A stretch of 64,000 nucleotides of DNA from Chitinophaga filiformis (GTDB taxonomy: Bacteria > Bacteroidota > Bacteroidia > Chitinophagales > Chitinophagaceae), in the NCBI RefSeq assembly GCF_900102545.1, contig NZ_FNBN01000003.1:611461-675460 (forward strand). The letters run 5' to 3'. Shown here one piece after another: positions 48,577-57,510 of this stretch; within the stretch, counting starts at the first letter, position 1, and each line of letters begins with the position of its first letter. The translations under genes and the position numbers were made by a program. The notes under the pieces were generated by a model that had not been told where the DNA came from, searched no databases, and was given only the letters and a program-made list of their open reading frames with translations.

Positions 48577-49377
48577 ATGTGTAAAAAGACCTTATGCCTT
48601 TTGCAGCTCATTGTCATGCTGCTACCTTACTTGTCATTCGGACAACAACGAGATACTGCCATTACAGAACCGCAGTTCCAGCAAGATTCATTTTATCAGT
48701 ATCGGCCAGAAAAGATTAAAAGACATTACAAAGGGTTGTTGTTGGTACCTACTACATTCATTTTATACGGCGTAGCTTCTCTTAAAGTAAATGGTCTGCA
48801 GGGCTTGAATCATGAAATGAAAGAAGAAGTATACCTGGAAGGGAGTCGCAGGATACATAAGTTTGATAATTATCTGCAGTATGCCCCGGGCCTGCTCGTA
48901 TATGGATTGAACATCGCAGGTATCAAAGGCAAACATAATTTCGTGGATCGTACGGCTATTTATGCGATGGCGAATATCTTCATGGGAAGTACGGTAACAG
49001 TTACCAAGCATCTTACGCATGAGCAAAGGCCGGATGGATCTAACTATTTGTCCTTTCCTTCAGGTCATACTGCTACCGCATTTGCTGCTGCTGAATTTAT
49101 GATGCGGGAGTACCAGGATGTATCGATATGGTATGGTGTAGCGGGTTACGCAATGGCTGCTACTACGGGATATCTTCGTATGTCAAATAACAGGCACTGG
49201 TTTGGAGATATCGTGGCTGGAGCTGGTGTGGGTATACTTTCAACAGAATTGGCGTATTACTTATATCCTTCAGTGAAGAGAGTATTCAAGAGTAATAAAA
49301 CAGATGTAGCCAATATAATATTACCAACCTATCAGCAGGGAAGCTTTGGTTTGAGTATGGTACATTGTTTTAGATAG
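48577..49377 (+). CDS. PAP2 family membrane phosphatase
   Basis: 266 residues. It has a signal-like N-terminal helix ending SFGQQ, then the PAP2 motifs KHLTHEQRP (K144 to P152), FPSGHTATAFA (PSGH 161-164) and SNNRHWFGDIVAG. Several membrane helices surround them. Such enzymes remove phosphate from lipid phosphates or undecaprenyl pyrophosphate on the outer face of the inner membrane. It is distinct from the IPC-synthase-like PAP2 protein at 39240 and lies alone, 77 bases after the HD gene. Confidence 0.88.
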   Translation: MCKKTLCLLQLIVMLLPYLSFGQQRDTAITEPQFQQDSFYQYRPEKIKRHYKGLLLVPTTFILYGVASLKVNGLQGLNHEMKEEVYLEGSRRIHKFDNYLQYAPGLLVYGLNIAGIKGKHNFVDRTAIYAMANIFMGSTVTVTKHLTHEQRPDGSNYLSFPSGHTATAFAAAEFMMREYQDVSIWYGVAGYAMAATTGYLRMSNNRHWFGDIVAGAGVGILSTELAYYLYPSVKRVFKSNKTDVANIILPTYQQGSFGLSMVHCFR

Positions 49378-49407
49378 GTATTGCAACACTTACTTATACC
49401 CGGAAAA

Positions 49408-49437
49408 GGGGATGCCATATCCCCACATTTGGGGATA
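49408..49437. terminator. mutually exclusive hairpins between convergent genes
   Basis: GGGGAT/ATCCCC (49408-49424) and TATCCCC/GGGGATA (49418-49437) share the middle arm, so only one can form at a time. Their position 31 bases after the PAP2 stop and before the convergent lipoprotein stop fits termination. Confidence 0.4.
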
Positions 49438-49450
49438 CGGCTTGCACCTG

Positions 49451-49984
49451 TTATTTATTCACTACTGGCATTAATCCGTTGAATTCTCCGGACACTTTGG
49501 CATCGCCATAATCCAGTATGTATGATATGCGGTAAGATTCACTCGGCGGATCTTTCTGAATAGTGATCCTGCCATCCTGCAGGTCCGTCAGCTGTTTGCC
49601 GGTACCAGGCGTGATGGTGTTGTTGGCGAAACTGGCGCCCAGCACCACATCAGCGGCACTGAAGTTCACACGTTTATCAAATCCGGCGGCGCCTGCCTCT
49701 TTGAACGTATATGTTTGTCCGTTCACAAAAGTATCCACCTGAAAGGAAACGCCATCGATCTTGCCACTAAAGGCTGCAGCATTGATATTCACATTAGACA
49801 TCAGCATTCTTCCACCTTCTTCCACACTCCATTGCACACGGAAACCGAAAGGCGTTTCAGTAGTTTGTTTGTCTTGTCCCTCAATGGTAAAAGCGCTTTT
49901 AGGAGTCTGGTTGTTGTTGTCGTCTTTGTTACAGGCAGTAAGCAATGCTACAGCGGCAGCGACGCTGAAAAGTAGTCTTCTCAT
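49451..49984 (-). CDS. small lipoprotein of unknown function
   Basis: 177 residues. The signal peptide ends LLTAC, with Cys18 as the lipid site, then an Asp/Asn-rich linker. The mature part is a beta-rich domain (FTIEGQDKQTTETPFGFRV, YTFKEAGAAG, and YRISYILDYGDAKVSGEFNG near the C-terminus, separated by other residues). This resembles the DUF-type single-domain lipoproteins frequent in Bacteroidota. It is monocistronic. I cannot name a family with confidence. Confidence 0.7.
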   Translation of the reverse strand: MRRLLFSVAAAVALLTACNKDDNNNQTPKSAFTIEGQDKQTTETPFGFRVQWSVEEGGRMLMSNVNINAAAFSGKIDGVSFQVDTFVNGQTYTFKEAGAAGFDKRVNFSAADVVLGASFANNTITPGTGKQLTDLQDGRITIQKDPPSESYRISYILDYGDAKVSGEFNGLMPVVNK

Positions 49985-50187
49985 GGTTTTGTGTTGTGTT
50001 TTAATTAAAATCCAGGTTTTTAATAAATGGTTTGCATGTTAATCGGAGAGGTAATGTTGTGTCTTTGTTTTTGTATTGTCCCACTAGTGAAAATATACAA
50101 GCGCATATTTTTTTGCGCATGATCCTATTGACAAGAATAATGCCAGATCAGGGAAGGCTTCCTGCCGGACATTCTTATAAGGAGGCA

Positions 50188-50216
50188 TAAAAAAAGGCTG
50201 TCGACAGACAGCCCAG
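50188..50216 (-). terminator. rho-independent terminator of bioA
   Basis: On the minus strand GGCTGTC, loop TGTC, GACAGCC (50213-50196) is followed by TTTTTTTAT. It lies 9 bases after the bioA stop. Confidence 0.9.
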
Positions 50217-50221
50217 TATAG

Positions 50222-51472
50222 TTATTTTATCTGTTGAATCCAATCTTTTATTACCTGTAGGATCGTCAGTAGTTCTTTTTCGCTGATGATATATGGAGGC
50301 ATCAGGTATAACACATTGCCGATAGGACGTAACCATACACCGCGTTGCTGGGAGAATTCCTTAAAGCCAGACAGGCAGGCTGCATCTTTCATTTCAAGGG
50401 CACCAATCGCACCTATTGATCTTTTCGCAACAATAGCAGGAGAGGAGAAAGTATCAAACTGTTCGCGTATGATGGATTGGATCTTTGCTATTTTCTGCAG
50501 ATACTGCTCATCTTCAATAATGGAGATGCTTCGCAGTGCCACTGCACAGGCAAGCGGATTAGCCATAAACGTAGGACCATGCATCAGCGCCTTTTCATAA
50601 TTATCTCCAAGGAAGCTGTCGAATACCGCTGATGTGGCCAATGTGGCTGCATGGCCCATATAGCCTGCTGTCAATGCTTTGCCAAGTATCATAATATCGG
50701 GCGTAACACCGGCATGTTCTGCGGCAAACAATTTACCAGTACGTCCAAAACCTGTGGCTACTTCATCGAAGACGAACAGCACATTATATTTTGTACAGAG
50801 TTCGCGGGCTGCTTTCAGATAGAGAGGTGAATAAATATTGAATCCGCCGGCACATTGTACAATAGGTTCGACAATAAACGCAGCAATGTTATGATGTTCA
50901 CGTCGTAACAGTGCCTCCAGTTTATCAGTAGCCTGTTTTACAAGTGCCGCATCCGCATCAAATCCTCCTTCAGGAATATCTAATATATATCCTCTTCTCA
51001 GTACATCTGAAAAGGCGCGTGTAAAGTCAGAGTCATCGCTGACTTCCATAGCTTTGAAAGTGTCGCCATGATAACCATTCCTCAATGATATGATCTTGCT
51101 TTTGCCATTATAGCCGATGTTTTTCCAGTATTGAATACTCATTTTCAGCGCTACCTCCACACCAATAGAACCACTGTCAGAAAAGAAGACATGGTTGAGG
51201 CCTTGGGGAGTAATGCTGACAAGTTTCGCAGCCAGGTCAAGGGCCGGGTTATGTGTCATACCGCCCAGCATCACGTGAGCGAATTTATTGGCCTGTGTAA
51301 GCAGCGCAGCATTGAGTGCCGGATGATTATATCCATGTATGACTGCCCACCATGAAGAGATCCCATCTATCAGCGAGCGGCCATCTTCCAGGTGCATCAT
51401 CACACCTTCTCCAGATACCATCTTTGGCAACTCATTGATCTGTCTCATTTGCGTATACGGATACCACAACAT
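50222..51472 (-). CDS. bioA: adenosylmethionine-8-amino-7-oxononanoate aminotransferase
   Basis: 416 residues, a class III PLP aminotransferase. The N-terminal WYPYTQM and GISSWWAVIHGYNHP are BioA-specific, and FFSDSGSIGVEVALKM, FDEVATGFGRTG (235-246) and the PLP lysine K265 (ILGKALTAGYMG) complete the set. It transfers the amino group of S-adenosylmethionine to 7-keto-8-aminopelargonate in biotin synthesis. No other bio gene is in the window. It is a single gene with its own terminator. Confidence 0.95.
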   Translation of the reverse strand: MLWYPYTQMRQINELPKMVSGEGVMMHLEDGRSLIDGISSWWAVIHGYNHPALNAALLTQANKFAHVMLGGMTHNPALDLAAKLVSITPQGLNHVFFSDSGSIGVEVALKMSIQYWKNIGYNGKSKIISLRNGYHGDTFKAMEVSDDSDFTRAFSDVLRRGYILDIPEGGFDADAALVKQATDKLEALLRREHHNIAAFIVEPIVQCAGGFNIYSPLYLKAARELCTKYNVLFVFDEVATGFGRTGKLFAAEHAGVTPDIMILGKALTAGYMGHAATLATSAVFDSFLGDNYEKALMHGPTFMANPLACAVALRSISIIEDEQYLQKIAKIQSIIREQFDTFSSPAIVAKRSIGAIGALEMKDAACLSGFKEFSQQRGVWLRPIGNVLYLMPPYIISEKELLTILQVIKDWIQQIK

Positions 51473-51489
51473 AGTCGTAAAAATTCCCG

Positions 51490-51497
51490 CAAAGATA
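51490..51497 (-). promoter_or_regulatory. possible -7 element of bioA
   Basis: TATCTTTG on the minus strand is an exact TAnnTTTG match, 17 bases before the start codon, giving a very short leader. The -33 box is not clear. Confidence 0.35.
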
Positions 51498-51630
51498 TTT
51501 AAATCCGGGTATAAGCGATAAATGTAATAATGAGGTAAGATATTCGCTGGTTGTTGCCGTATATCGACCGACTCAAACAGGTTTAATAACCCTTTCAGTA
51601 GTGAAAAAAATAATGTGGCGGGCTGATATT

Positions 51631-52020
51631 TTATTTTTCTGTCGTCTGTAACACAGAGATGATATTCCCCGCAGGATCTTCAAACCAGGCTATCAATGGG
51701 CCACCACTTCGCCGACAGATACCTTTCTCATCTGTTTTGATCGGCTCATTGTATTGTAGAAAACGGATACCTCTTGCGGTAAGGCCGTCTACAGCCTCTT
51801 CTATATTCTCTACGGGAAAATTGAGGATTGTAAAGGTGGCAGGCGTGTGATTGTCTTTTTGATAAATCATGATAGTACCTCCTCCGTGGATATTCAGCTG
51901 TAACACGTTACCATTCATTACTTCCTCTACATCAAGCCCAAGTGTTTTACTGTAAAATTCCTTTGCCTTTTTGAGGTCATTAACCGAAAATCCACTGAAT
52001 GCTTTGGTGGTTTTAAACAT
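51631..52020 (-). CDS. VOC superfamily protein (glyoxalase/bleomycin resistance fold)
   Basis: 129 residues with one VOC domain pair: [22 protein letters not shown] at the start (split by usual variable residues), [10 protein letters not shown] in the middle, and ACFEDPAGN-like [14 protein letters not shown] at the end. Such proteins use paired beta-alpha-beta-beta-beta modules to bind a metal or small ligand. Metal ligands are not complete, so it may be a binding rather than a catalytic member. It is divergent from the RNA ligase gene. Confidence 0.85.
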   Translation of the reverse strand: MFKTTKAFSGFSVNDLKKAKEFYSKTLGLDVEEVMNGNVLQLNIHGGGTIMIYQKDNHTPATFTILNFPVENIEEAVDGLTARGIRFLQYNEPIKTDEKGICRRSGGPLIAWFEDPAGNIISVLQTTEK

Positions 52021-52114
52021 AATGGTAAGGTTTGGTGAGTGATACTAAGTTAACATCAATAAACGGACCGGAAGAAGGGGAATGAGGCATACAGGAGGTG
52101 TACATCGGTCAGAA

Positions 52115-52145
52115 TTTGGTATGTAGAATAAAATATATATCTTTG
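52115..52145 (+). promoter_or_regulatory. consensus Bacteroidota promoter of the RNA ligase gene
   Basis: TTTG (52115-52118), 19 bases, then TATCTTTG (52138-52145) matches the Bacteroidota -33/-7 consensus exactly, including spacing. The expected transcript start near 52150 gives a leader of about 80 bases. Confidence 0.7.
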
Positions 52146-52231
52146 CGACCCTTATCTATATACCTGGCCTCTATAGATGGAATAAACAACATTTGTAACC
52201 CAAAAAACACTTCACATTCAGAAGTACAACA

Positions 52232-53239
52232 ATGGAAAGGAAATTGGTATCCCCGGTTGTCATAGACGACGTACAGCCTATTGACGGGGCAGACCTGATA
52301 GAAGTTGCCACCGTTAAGGGGTGGAAACTGGTGGTCAAGAAAAATGAATTCAACATCGGCGATCATGCGGTGTATTGTGAAATAGATTCATTCCTGCCTG
52401 TCAGGGAAGAATTCGAATTTTTAAGGAAAAGCTCTTACCGTAAAATGGGGGAGCTGGAAGGTTTCAGGCTGAAAACAATGAAGCTGAGGGGACAGATCTC
52501 CCAGGGTCTGTTACTGCCTGTGAGTCTGCTGGAAGGATACGCTTACGAGATCGGGGAAGATGTATCTGCACGCTTAGGCGTCATCAAATATGAACCTCCA
52601 ATACCAGCAGCCTTAGGTGGCATTGCAAAAGGCTTATTCCCTTCTTTCATGCCTAAAACGGATGAAGAAAGGATACAGAACCTGAGTGGTCAGTACGAAG
52701 CCTTCAGGCAGCATACTTTTTACGTAACGGAAAAGCTGGATGGTTCTTCTGTTACTTTTTACCTGAACGAGGGCGTGTTTGGCGTATGTTCGCGTAACCT
52801 CGACCTCGAGGAAACAGCAGATAATACCCTCTGGAAAGTGGCAAGAGCAGAAAACATTGAAGAGAAGCTGGCTGCCCTGGGAAAGAATATTGCGATACAG
52901 GGAGAGCTGATCGGAGAGGGAATACAGGGTAATGCATACGGTCTGAGAGGACAAACGGTACGATTCTTTAATGCCTTTGATATCGATCGTTACGAGTACC
53001 TGGCATTGGATGAGTTTAAAGCGCTGATCGCTTCATTGGGATTACAGACGGTACCTATCCTGGATCTGCAGTACACCTTGCCTGCATCATTGGATGAGTT
53101 GCTGACCATTGCAGATGGCGTGTCGGTGTTAAGTCCGCAGGGTAAAGCAGTGGAAAGAGAAGGATTAGTGATCCGCTCAACAGACAGAAAGATCTCATTT
53201 AAAGTTATTTCGAATAAGTTCCTGTTGAACGAAAGATAA
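52232..53239 (+). CDS. RNA ligase (DraRnl/Rnl5-like)
   Basis: 335 residues. The N-terminal third (1-120) is an OB-type module (VVKKNEFNIGDHAVYCEIDSFLP, split by variable residues). The nucleotidyltransferase core follows with motif I KLDG (lysine 168), GVCSRN (motif Ia/III region), QGELIGEGIQG (motif III), EGLVIRS (motif IV) and SFKVISNKF (motif V). The N-terminal OB module fits the Deinococcus radiodurans RNA ligase type, which seals nicks in RNA-DNA hybrids or guided RNA. It has a strong promoter and its own terminator, and no toxin or kinase partner is adjacent. Its natural substrate is unknown. Confidence 0.85.
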   Translation: MERKLVSPVVIDDVQPIDGADLIEVATVKGWKLVVKKNEFNIGDHAVYCEIDSFLPVREEFEFLRKSSYRKMGELEGFRLKTMKLRGQISQGLLLPVSLLEGYAYEIGEDVSARLGVIKYEPPIPAALGGIAKGLFPSFMPKTDEERIQNLSGQYEAFRQHTFYVTEKLDGSSVTFYLNEGVFGVCSRNLDLEETADNTLWKVARAENIEEKLAALGKNIAIQGELIGEGIQGNAYGLRGQTVRFFNAFDIDRYEYLALDEFKALIASLGLQTVPILDLQYTLPASLDELLTIADGVSVLSPQGKAVEREGLVIRSTDRKISFKVISNKFLLNER

Positions 53240-53273
53240 AAAGGTGCTCCGCCGGCAGGCGGGCACCTTTTTT
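53240..53273. terminator. bidirectional rho-independent terminator
   Basis: GGTGC(T)CCGCC, loop GGCA, GGCGGGCACC, flanked by A and T runs on both sides. It sits between the convergent RNA ligase and barrel-protein stops and serves both. Confidence 0.92.
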
Positions 53274-53274
53274 G

Positions 53275-53961
53275 TTAGCTGAATTTTTTGAGGAAGCAGC
53301 CTACTGACAGGCCCCAATAAGTATTTCTGCTATTCCATCCACCCCAATGTCCCAATTCGGTTAGGCCTAAGCTATAGGTTGCATTGAAGAACAATCCGTT
53401 CTTTAGTTCATAGCCTGCAAGGAAGTTTAATCCTGCATCATAAGGTTTTACATACCTTTTTACCTCACTACCGGGAATATACTCAGGCTCATTGTTCCTG
53501 TATTTTACATCATAGTGGGTAGTGCTTGTAACGGGGCTCCCGTTTAATTCATAGTGGTTTTTTGATCTTTCACTACCATCAATGCCACGGCCAATGTAGG
53601 CGCCTGCGCCGGCAAATAACTTTCCGCCGTGGAACTGTTGTTTAAATAACATAATGGCTTGTAGTTCAGCATAGAGGAGTTGTCTTTCTGTTTTGCCAGA
53701 GATGCCGGTTTCTGAGTTATAGAAAGCATAGTTATACCCCTTTTTGTTTAATACTAACTGTGGTTGCAGATAGAATTTACTCCATAAGCGGCGATCTGCA
53801 ATCAGACCGGCACGCCATCCCGATCTGGACGTTACATCATAACCATATAATTTAGGAGTAATCGAAGATAAGTTATACCCTCCGATAACACCTATGGATG
53901 TCTGGGCAAAAGCTGGCATAATGCTAACAGCCAGCAAAGCTAACAGGATGATTTTTTTCAT
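53275..53961 (-). CDS. outer membrane beta-barrel protein (PorT-like), paralog 1
   Basis: 228 residues with a signal peptide ending AFAQ, followed by TSIGVIGGYNLS. The alternating strand pattern, YLQPQLVLNKKGYNY, LFAGAGAYIGRGIDG and a C-terminal run ending in Phe-Ser, is typical of small barrels of the OMP_b-brl_2/PorT group. It shares most blocks with the next upstream gene (AGYELKNGLFFNA is identical), so the pair arose by duplication. There is 66 bases between the two. The function is unknown; it is probably an outer membrane protein. Confidence 0.8.
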   Translation of the reverse strand: MKKIILLALLAVSIMPAFAQTSIGVIGGYNLSSITPKLYGYDVTSRSGWRAGLIADRRLWSKFYLQPQLVLNKKGYNYAFYNSETGISGKTERQLLYAELQAIMLFKQQFHGGKLFAGAGAYIGRGIDGSERSKNHYELNGSPVTSTTHYDVKYRNNEPEYIPGSEVKRYVKPYDAGLNFLAGYELKNGLFFNATYSLGLTELGHWGGWNSRNTYWGLSVGCFLKKFS

Positions 53962-54027
53962 GGTCTTTTGGATTAGTTAATAATAATAACCATCGTCTGT
54001 ATTACAGACTGAAAAGGATATTGGTAC

Positions 54028-54726
54028 TTAGTTGAATCTTTTAAAGAAATACCCTACGCTCAACCCAGCATAGGTGTTTTTAGATTTGTAGCTATCATCG
54101 TAATACAGGTTAGTTAATCCAATGCTGTACACTGCATTGAAAAACAGGCCATTCTTCAATTCATAACCTGCCAGGAAATTAACGCCCGCATCATAATGTT
54201 TTTCATAAACGTTTGGGGTATTGTATACCACGTTATTGCTGAACTTTACAGGTACCTGTGTGTCGTAATCTGTCCTTTCCCCAGCGAGTTCTGAATAGCC
54301 TTTCGCTTTTGACCTCCCTGTAATCCCACGAGCCAGGTATGGACCTGCACCCAGAAATAACTTGCCATTACCCAGCCGCTCCTTTAAAAGAAAATTGGCT
54401 TGTATTTCAAGATATAGTACCCGCAGATCACGTTCAGTCGCGTAGTTAAATGTTCCGGGAGTGCCGATGCTGGAAGCTTTTTCATGGAAGCCTTTGGTGT
54501 TCAATAATAGTTGTGGTTGCAGATATAACTTCTTCCATAGATGATGATCTGATACCAGGCCAGCACGCCATCTGGGCTTCAAAGAATAATCCTGATTGCC
54601 GGCTTGCTGCGGATTCTTAGGATAGCGCCATGCCAGATTATATCCGCCAATAACGCCTATGGACGTCTGGGCAAAAACGGGTAATATGCTGATGATCAGC
54701 AAGGATAATAGTAGAAGTCTTTTCAT
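54028..54726 (-). CDS. outer membrane beta-barrel protein (PorT-like), paralog 2
   Basis: 232 residues, the same architecture as its downstream paralog: signal peptide ending VFAQ, then TSIGVIGGYNLAWRYPKN, YLQPQLLLNTKGFH, LFLGAGPYLARGITGR and AGYELKNGLFFNA. The ends of both proteins match a barrel C-terminal strand. Loops between strands differ most, as expected for surface-exposed barrel loops. A relic of a third copy lies just upstream. Confidence 0.8.
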   Translation of the reverse strand: MKRLLLLSLLIISILPVFAQTSIGVIGGYNLAWRYPKNPQQAGNQDYSLKPRWRAGLVSDHHLWKKLYLQPQLLLNTKGFHEKASSIGTPGTFNYATERDLRVLYLEIQANFLLKERLGNGKLFLGAGPYLARGITGRSKAKGYSELAGERTDYDTQVPVKFSNNVVYNTPNVYEKHYDAGVNFLAGYELKNGLFFNAVYSIGLTNLYYDDSYKSKNTYAGLSVGYFFKRFN

Positions 54727-54737
54727 GAATGTTAAGG

Positions 54738-54812
54738 TTAGTTATAGAGATTACATGTTGTTGCAGGTACAATGCTGATGGCCAGCAAGGCTAACAGTAC
54801 AATATTTTTCAT
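54738..54812 (-). pseudogene. relic of a third barrel-protein gene (signal peptide only)
   Basis: A 24-codon frame begins MKNIVLLALLAISIVPA, nearly the leader of the two barrel paralogs (MKKIILLALLAVSIMPA), and then stops after TTCNLYN. The rest of the gene is missing. It stands in the same orientation directly upstream of paralog 2, so it looks like the remains of a deleted tandem copy. Confidence 0.75.
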
Positions 54813-54949
54813 GAACGTTTAGGTTTTGTTGAATCGAAAATAAACCAATCACTCTAAAAGAAAAGTTAAACTGAACAGTTTGTATGACCGCTTATGCTAT
54901 TTTAACTTTTTGTTTCGTTTAAGCACGGAGGTATACACGATAAGTGTGC

Positions 54950-54986
54950 AAAAAAAATCAGGAGAAGGATATGCTCCTCCTCCTGA
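54950..54986 (-). terminator. terminator of the PKD-domain gene
   Basis: On the minus strand TCAGGAG (54986-54980) pairs with CTCCTGA (54964-54958) around an internal partly paired loop, and eight T residues follow. It starts 22 bases after the stop. Confidence 0.8.
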
Positions 54987-55008
54987 TGTAAAACAACACA
55001 GAATACGG

Positions 55009-55401
55009 TTACATGGAAAGACTGATTGTCTTTGTGATCACAAATGTCTCACCTGTTACATATCTTACTGTCATCGTTACATTGTATGCGCCTGCATAAT
55101 AGAAAGAGTGATTGACGCCGATTTTGTTTAATACAGGCGCTGTACCATCACCGAAATCCCAGTCTACAGAAGCAACAATATCACGTTCAGCGGGGCCTGG
55201 TACAGACAGTATGAAAGTGGCGATCCATTCACCAGGATTTACTGAACCATATGGACGAATAAAGGTAAAAAAGTCCGGTGTCGGTACTGTGTCTGCAGCT
55301 GGTTTTGAAATTGTTGTGCTGATAGTTGATGGAGTGGTGGTATTTGCGTACATGCCAATGCTTGCAAATGCGAAGAGAATGGCTAACAATAAACCTTTCA
55401 T
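55009..55401 (-). CDS. small exported PKD-domain protein
   Basis: 130 residues from the ATG at 55401; the frame extends 44 codons upstream without a leader, while 55401 begins a signal peptide (MKGLLLAILFAFASIGMYA). The mature part is one PKD-like domain with VDWDFGDGTAP and HSFYYAGAYNVTMTVRY, the two signatures of that fold. There is no sorting domain or enzyme. PKD domains mediate protein or polysaccharide contacts outside the cell. Here it stands alone with its own terminator. Confidence 0.78.
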   Translation of the reverse strand: MKGLLLAILFAFASIGMYANTTTPSTISTTISKPAADTVPTPDFFTFIRPYGSVNPGEWIATFILSVPGPAERDIVASVDWDFGDGTAPVLNKIGVNHSFYYAGAYNVTMTVRYVTGETFVITKTISLSM

Positions 55402-55574
55402 AGTAAAGGGAATTTTTGGGTAAACAATAAATAAAATATTATCACAGTGAAAATAGACAGGAATGATTGAATGGAAAATGTTAAAATATCGCAGTTGAGT
55501 ATATATACTTAAGAAGGGAGTAAGGGCAGTCAACCGTAGGCTGACGGCCCTTACTTTATGCGGATATCAATCCA

Positions 55575-57422
55575 TTAATATGCGTCTGTTTCTATTGTCA
55601 GAAATGTATGATAGTCAACGGCTGTTGTGCCACCAAAATAATTCAGGACAGCGATTCCCACACTTAAATTGCCGGTAGCATTTGCAGTAAATGGAATCAC
55701 ATGACACACCATACGCATACCAGTGCCATAAAGCGTATGGAACTGTGCGCTGCTGCCCGGACCATTAGGAATAGTCACGCTCACTCCCGTTGTGGCGAGT
55801 TGAAGTACTTGTCCGGCAACAGAAGGATTAAAGGCCCCTACAAGTGTGATCCTTCCTTTCATGCCATTATACACAGGAATAGAAGCCGTGCTAACAGACA
55901 ATGGGGTACTGCTGCTGTAAGTATTTACGGCAACGTTTGCAAAGGCTTTCTGAACAGATAAGCCATTACCCCGCAGATTTGATACAGTAATGCTATTGTT
56001 AGACGGATTATTAATAATAGCACCACTTCCTGCATGTACAATACCTTCGATATTGGTGAATGTAACATTGGCTCCTTTTATATTCACTGCGTTTACAACA
56101 CTCTGATTGCTTGTTAGCTTGGAAATATTGATCACGGTGGAATCGCTGTCCAGCTCTACAACAGCGCCGTTAATGCTGGTAGGGGAGATCTTTTCTACAT
56201 ATGCGTCAGTAATGTTAAGGTGAGCCATTCGTGGTCCTATCTGAATGGCGTTGTCATTCATGCCGGTAAAGACGTTGTCGGCTATTTCAGTCAACAGACT
56301 CCATATACCGGTGGTCAGATTACTGATCTTAATAGCTCCCTGGAAGATATTGTTACTGGTGATAGTGTTGGTACGTGAATTGGCAGGTGTGGCCAGCGCA
56401 TTATCTCTTTCCAGAAGAATTGAATAAGCCCTGTAGCCGGTGTTATACAACGCGTTGTCAAAAGGTAACTGAGTACCGATATAGTTGCCAATGATCTTCC
56501 AGAAAATGGCATTTCTGGCATAAATACCATATTGTGCCTGGTCGAGAGTGCAGCCTTCTATAACAAGGCCCTCATTGGTGTTATAGTCACCGCTATAACT
56601 GGATTCTGACTTAATACCATATGTCCCCGCATTGGCAGAACCGGCACAATATATAACGGTATCCCTCACCATGCTTTCGGCATGTTTATCCAGAAAATAA
56701 ATACCGTTCTTATTGCCGGAAATCCAACAGTTATCTACCAGTATATTGCGACAGATGTTAAACTTGATGGCAGTGTCAAAATTTGCGATATTACATTGAA
56801 TGATCCGGATAGCTGCATAGTAGTTATAGTCCGCAGGACCGGCAGGATTCGCAACTTTGGGGTAACCGCTGAAGCTAAGGCAGGTAGTGCCGGAATTGAC
56901 ATCTGTTGCCTGAAAATTAACTTCTACAAATTCAATTCCCTCTGCTCGTTGTTGCGTTGGCTGATTCAACGTGAAAGTGAAAAGTGCACCACCGGTAAAA
57001 TCAGCTGTGAGGGTACATCTGTTTCCGACAAATCTCACATTCGAATATCCTATAAATGATAAGCCGGCTGTTAATCTGTAATTACCACGGCCCAGCAAGA
57101 TCTCTGACCCGGAGCCAGCTGTTTGAATACATTTGGTAAAGGCCGTCTCATCTGGCGTGATACCATCTCCTTTTGCACCAAACCAGCGAATATTCAACGA
57201 AGAAGTATAAATGCGTTTCCATCTTCCGGTTGCTACGAGAGTTCCTCCCACGGTTACCTGGAAGATCGTGCCCTGGTTATCGGTTTCTGTCGAGGTGGCG
57301 TCCCAGTAAAACTCACCACCACCCTTATCGTCCGGCGCATAATATCCCAGGAGGGTACTAATTTCATTAGGTTGGGGAACTGCAGAGAGGGTCTTCAATG
57401 CACTGACGTTGCTAAATGTCAT
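55575..57422 (-). CDS. right-handed beta-helix (pectate lyase-like, tailspike-like) protein
   Basis: 615 residues. The N-terminal part (1-75) is a short adaptor-like domain (TLLGYYAPDDKGGGEFYWD). NIRWFGAKGDGITPDETAF then starts a Pectate_lyase_3/GH28-related parallel beta-helix (about 76-480) with many N- and G-rich turns. A C-terminal beta region (about 490-615) follows. There is no signal peptide or T9SS tail, which is unusual for a glycan-active helix. The layout resembles phage tailspikes, but no phage gene is near. It is followed by the GntR gene's end of the locus. Activity is unproved. Confidence 0.75.
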   Translation of the reverse strand: MTFSNVSALKTLSAVPQPNEISTLLGYYAPDDKGGGEFYWDATSTETDNQGTIFQVTVGGTLVATGRWKRIYTSSLNIRWFGAKGDGITPDETAFTKCIQTAGSGSEILLGRGNYRLTAGLSFIGYSNVRFVGNRCTLTADFTGGALFTFTLNQPTQQRAEGIEFVEVNFQATDVNSGTTCLSFSGYPKVANPAGPADYNYYAAIRIIQCNIANFDTAIKFNICRNILVDNCWISGNKNGIYFLDKHAESMVRDTVIYCAGSANAGTYGIKSESSYSGDYNTNEGLVIEGCTLDQAQYGIYARNAIFWKIIGNYIGTQLPFDNALYNTGYRAYSILLERDNALATPANSRTNTITSNNIFQGAIKISNLTTGIWSLLTEIADNVFTGMNDNAIQIGPRMAHLNITDAYVEKISPTSINGAVVELDSDSTVINISKLTSNQSVVNAVNIKGANVTFTNIEGIVHAGSGAIINNPSNNSITVSNLRGNGLSVQKAFANVAVNTYSSSTPLSVSTASIPVYNGMKGRITLVGAFNPSVAGQVLQLATTGVSVTIPNGPGSSAQFHTLYGTGMRMVCHVIPFTANATGNLSVGIAVLNYFGGTTAVDYHTFLTIETDAY

Positions 57423-57510
57423 GTTCTAATCTTTGAGGTTAAATTGCAATAATGCTACTCAAAGATCGCTTATCACTACGCATAGAAAATACGTAGTCAC
57501 AGAATATCAT

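Noticed and set aside
54880..55131. 83-codon plus-strand frame opposite the PKD gene
   Set aside because: It crosses the terminator and the coding region of the minus-strand gene and has no start context or domain.
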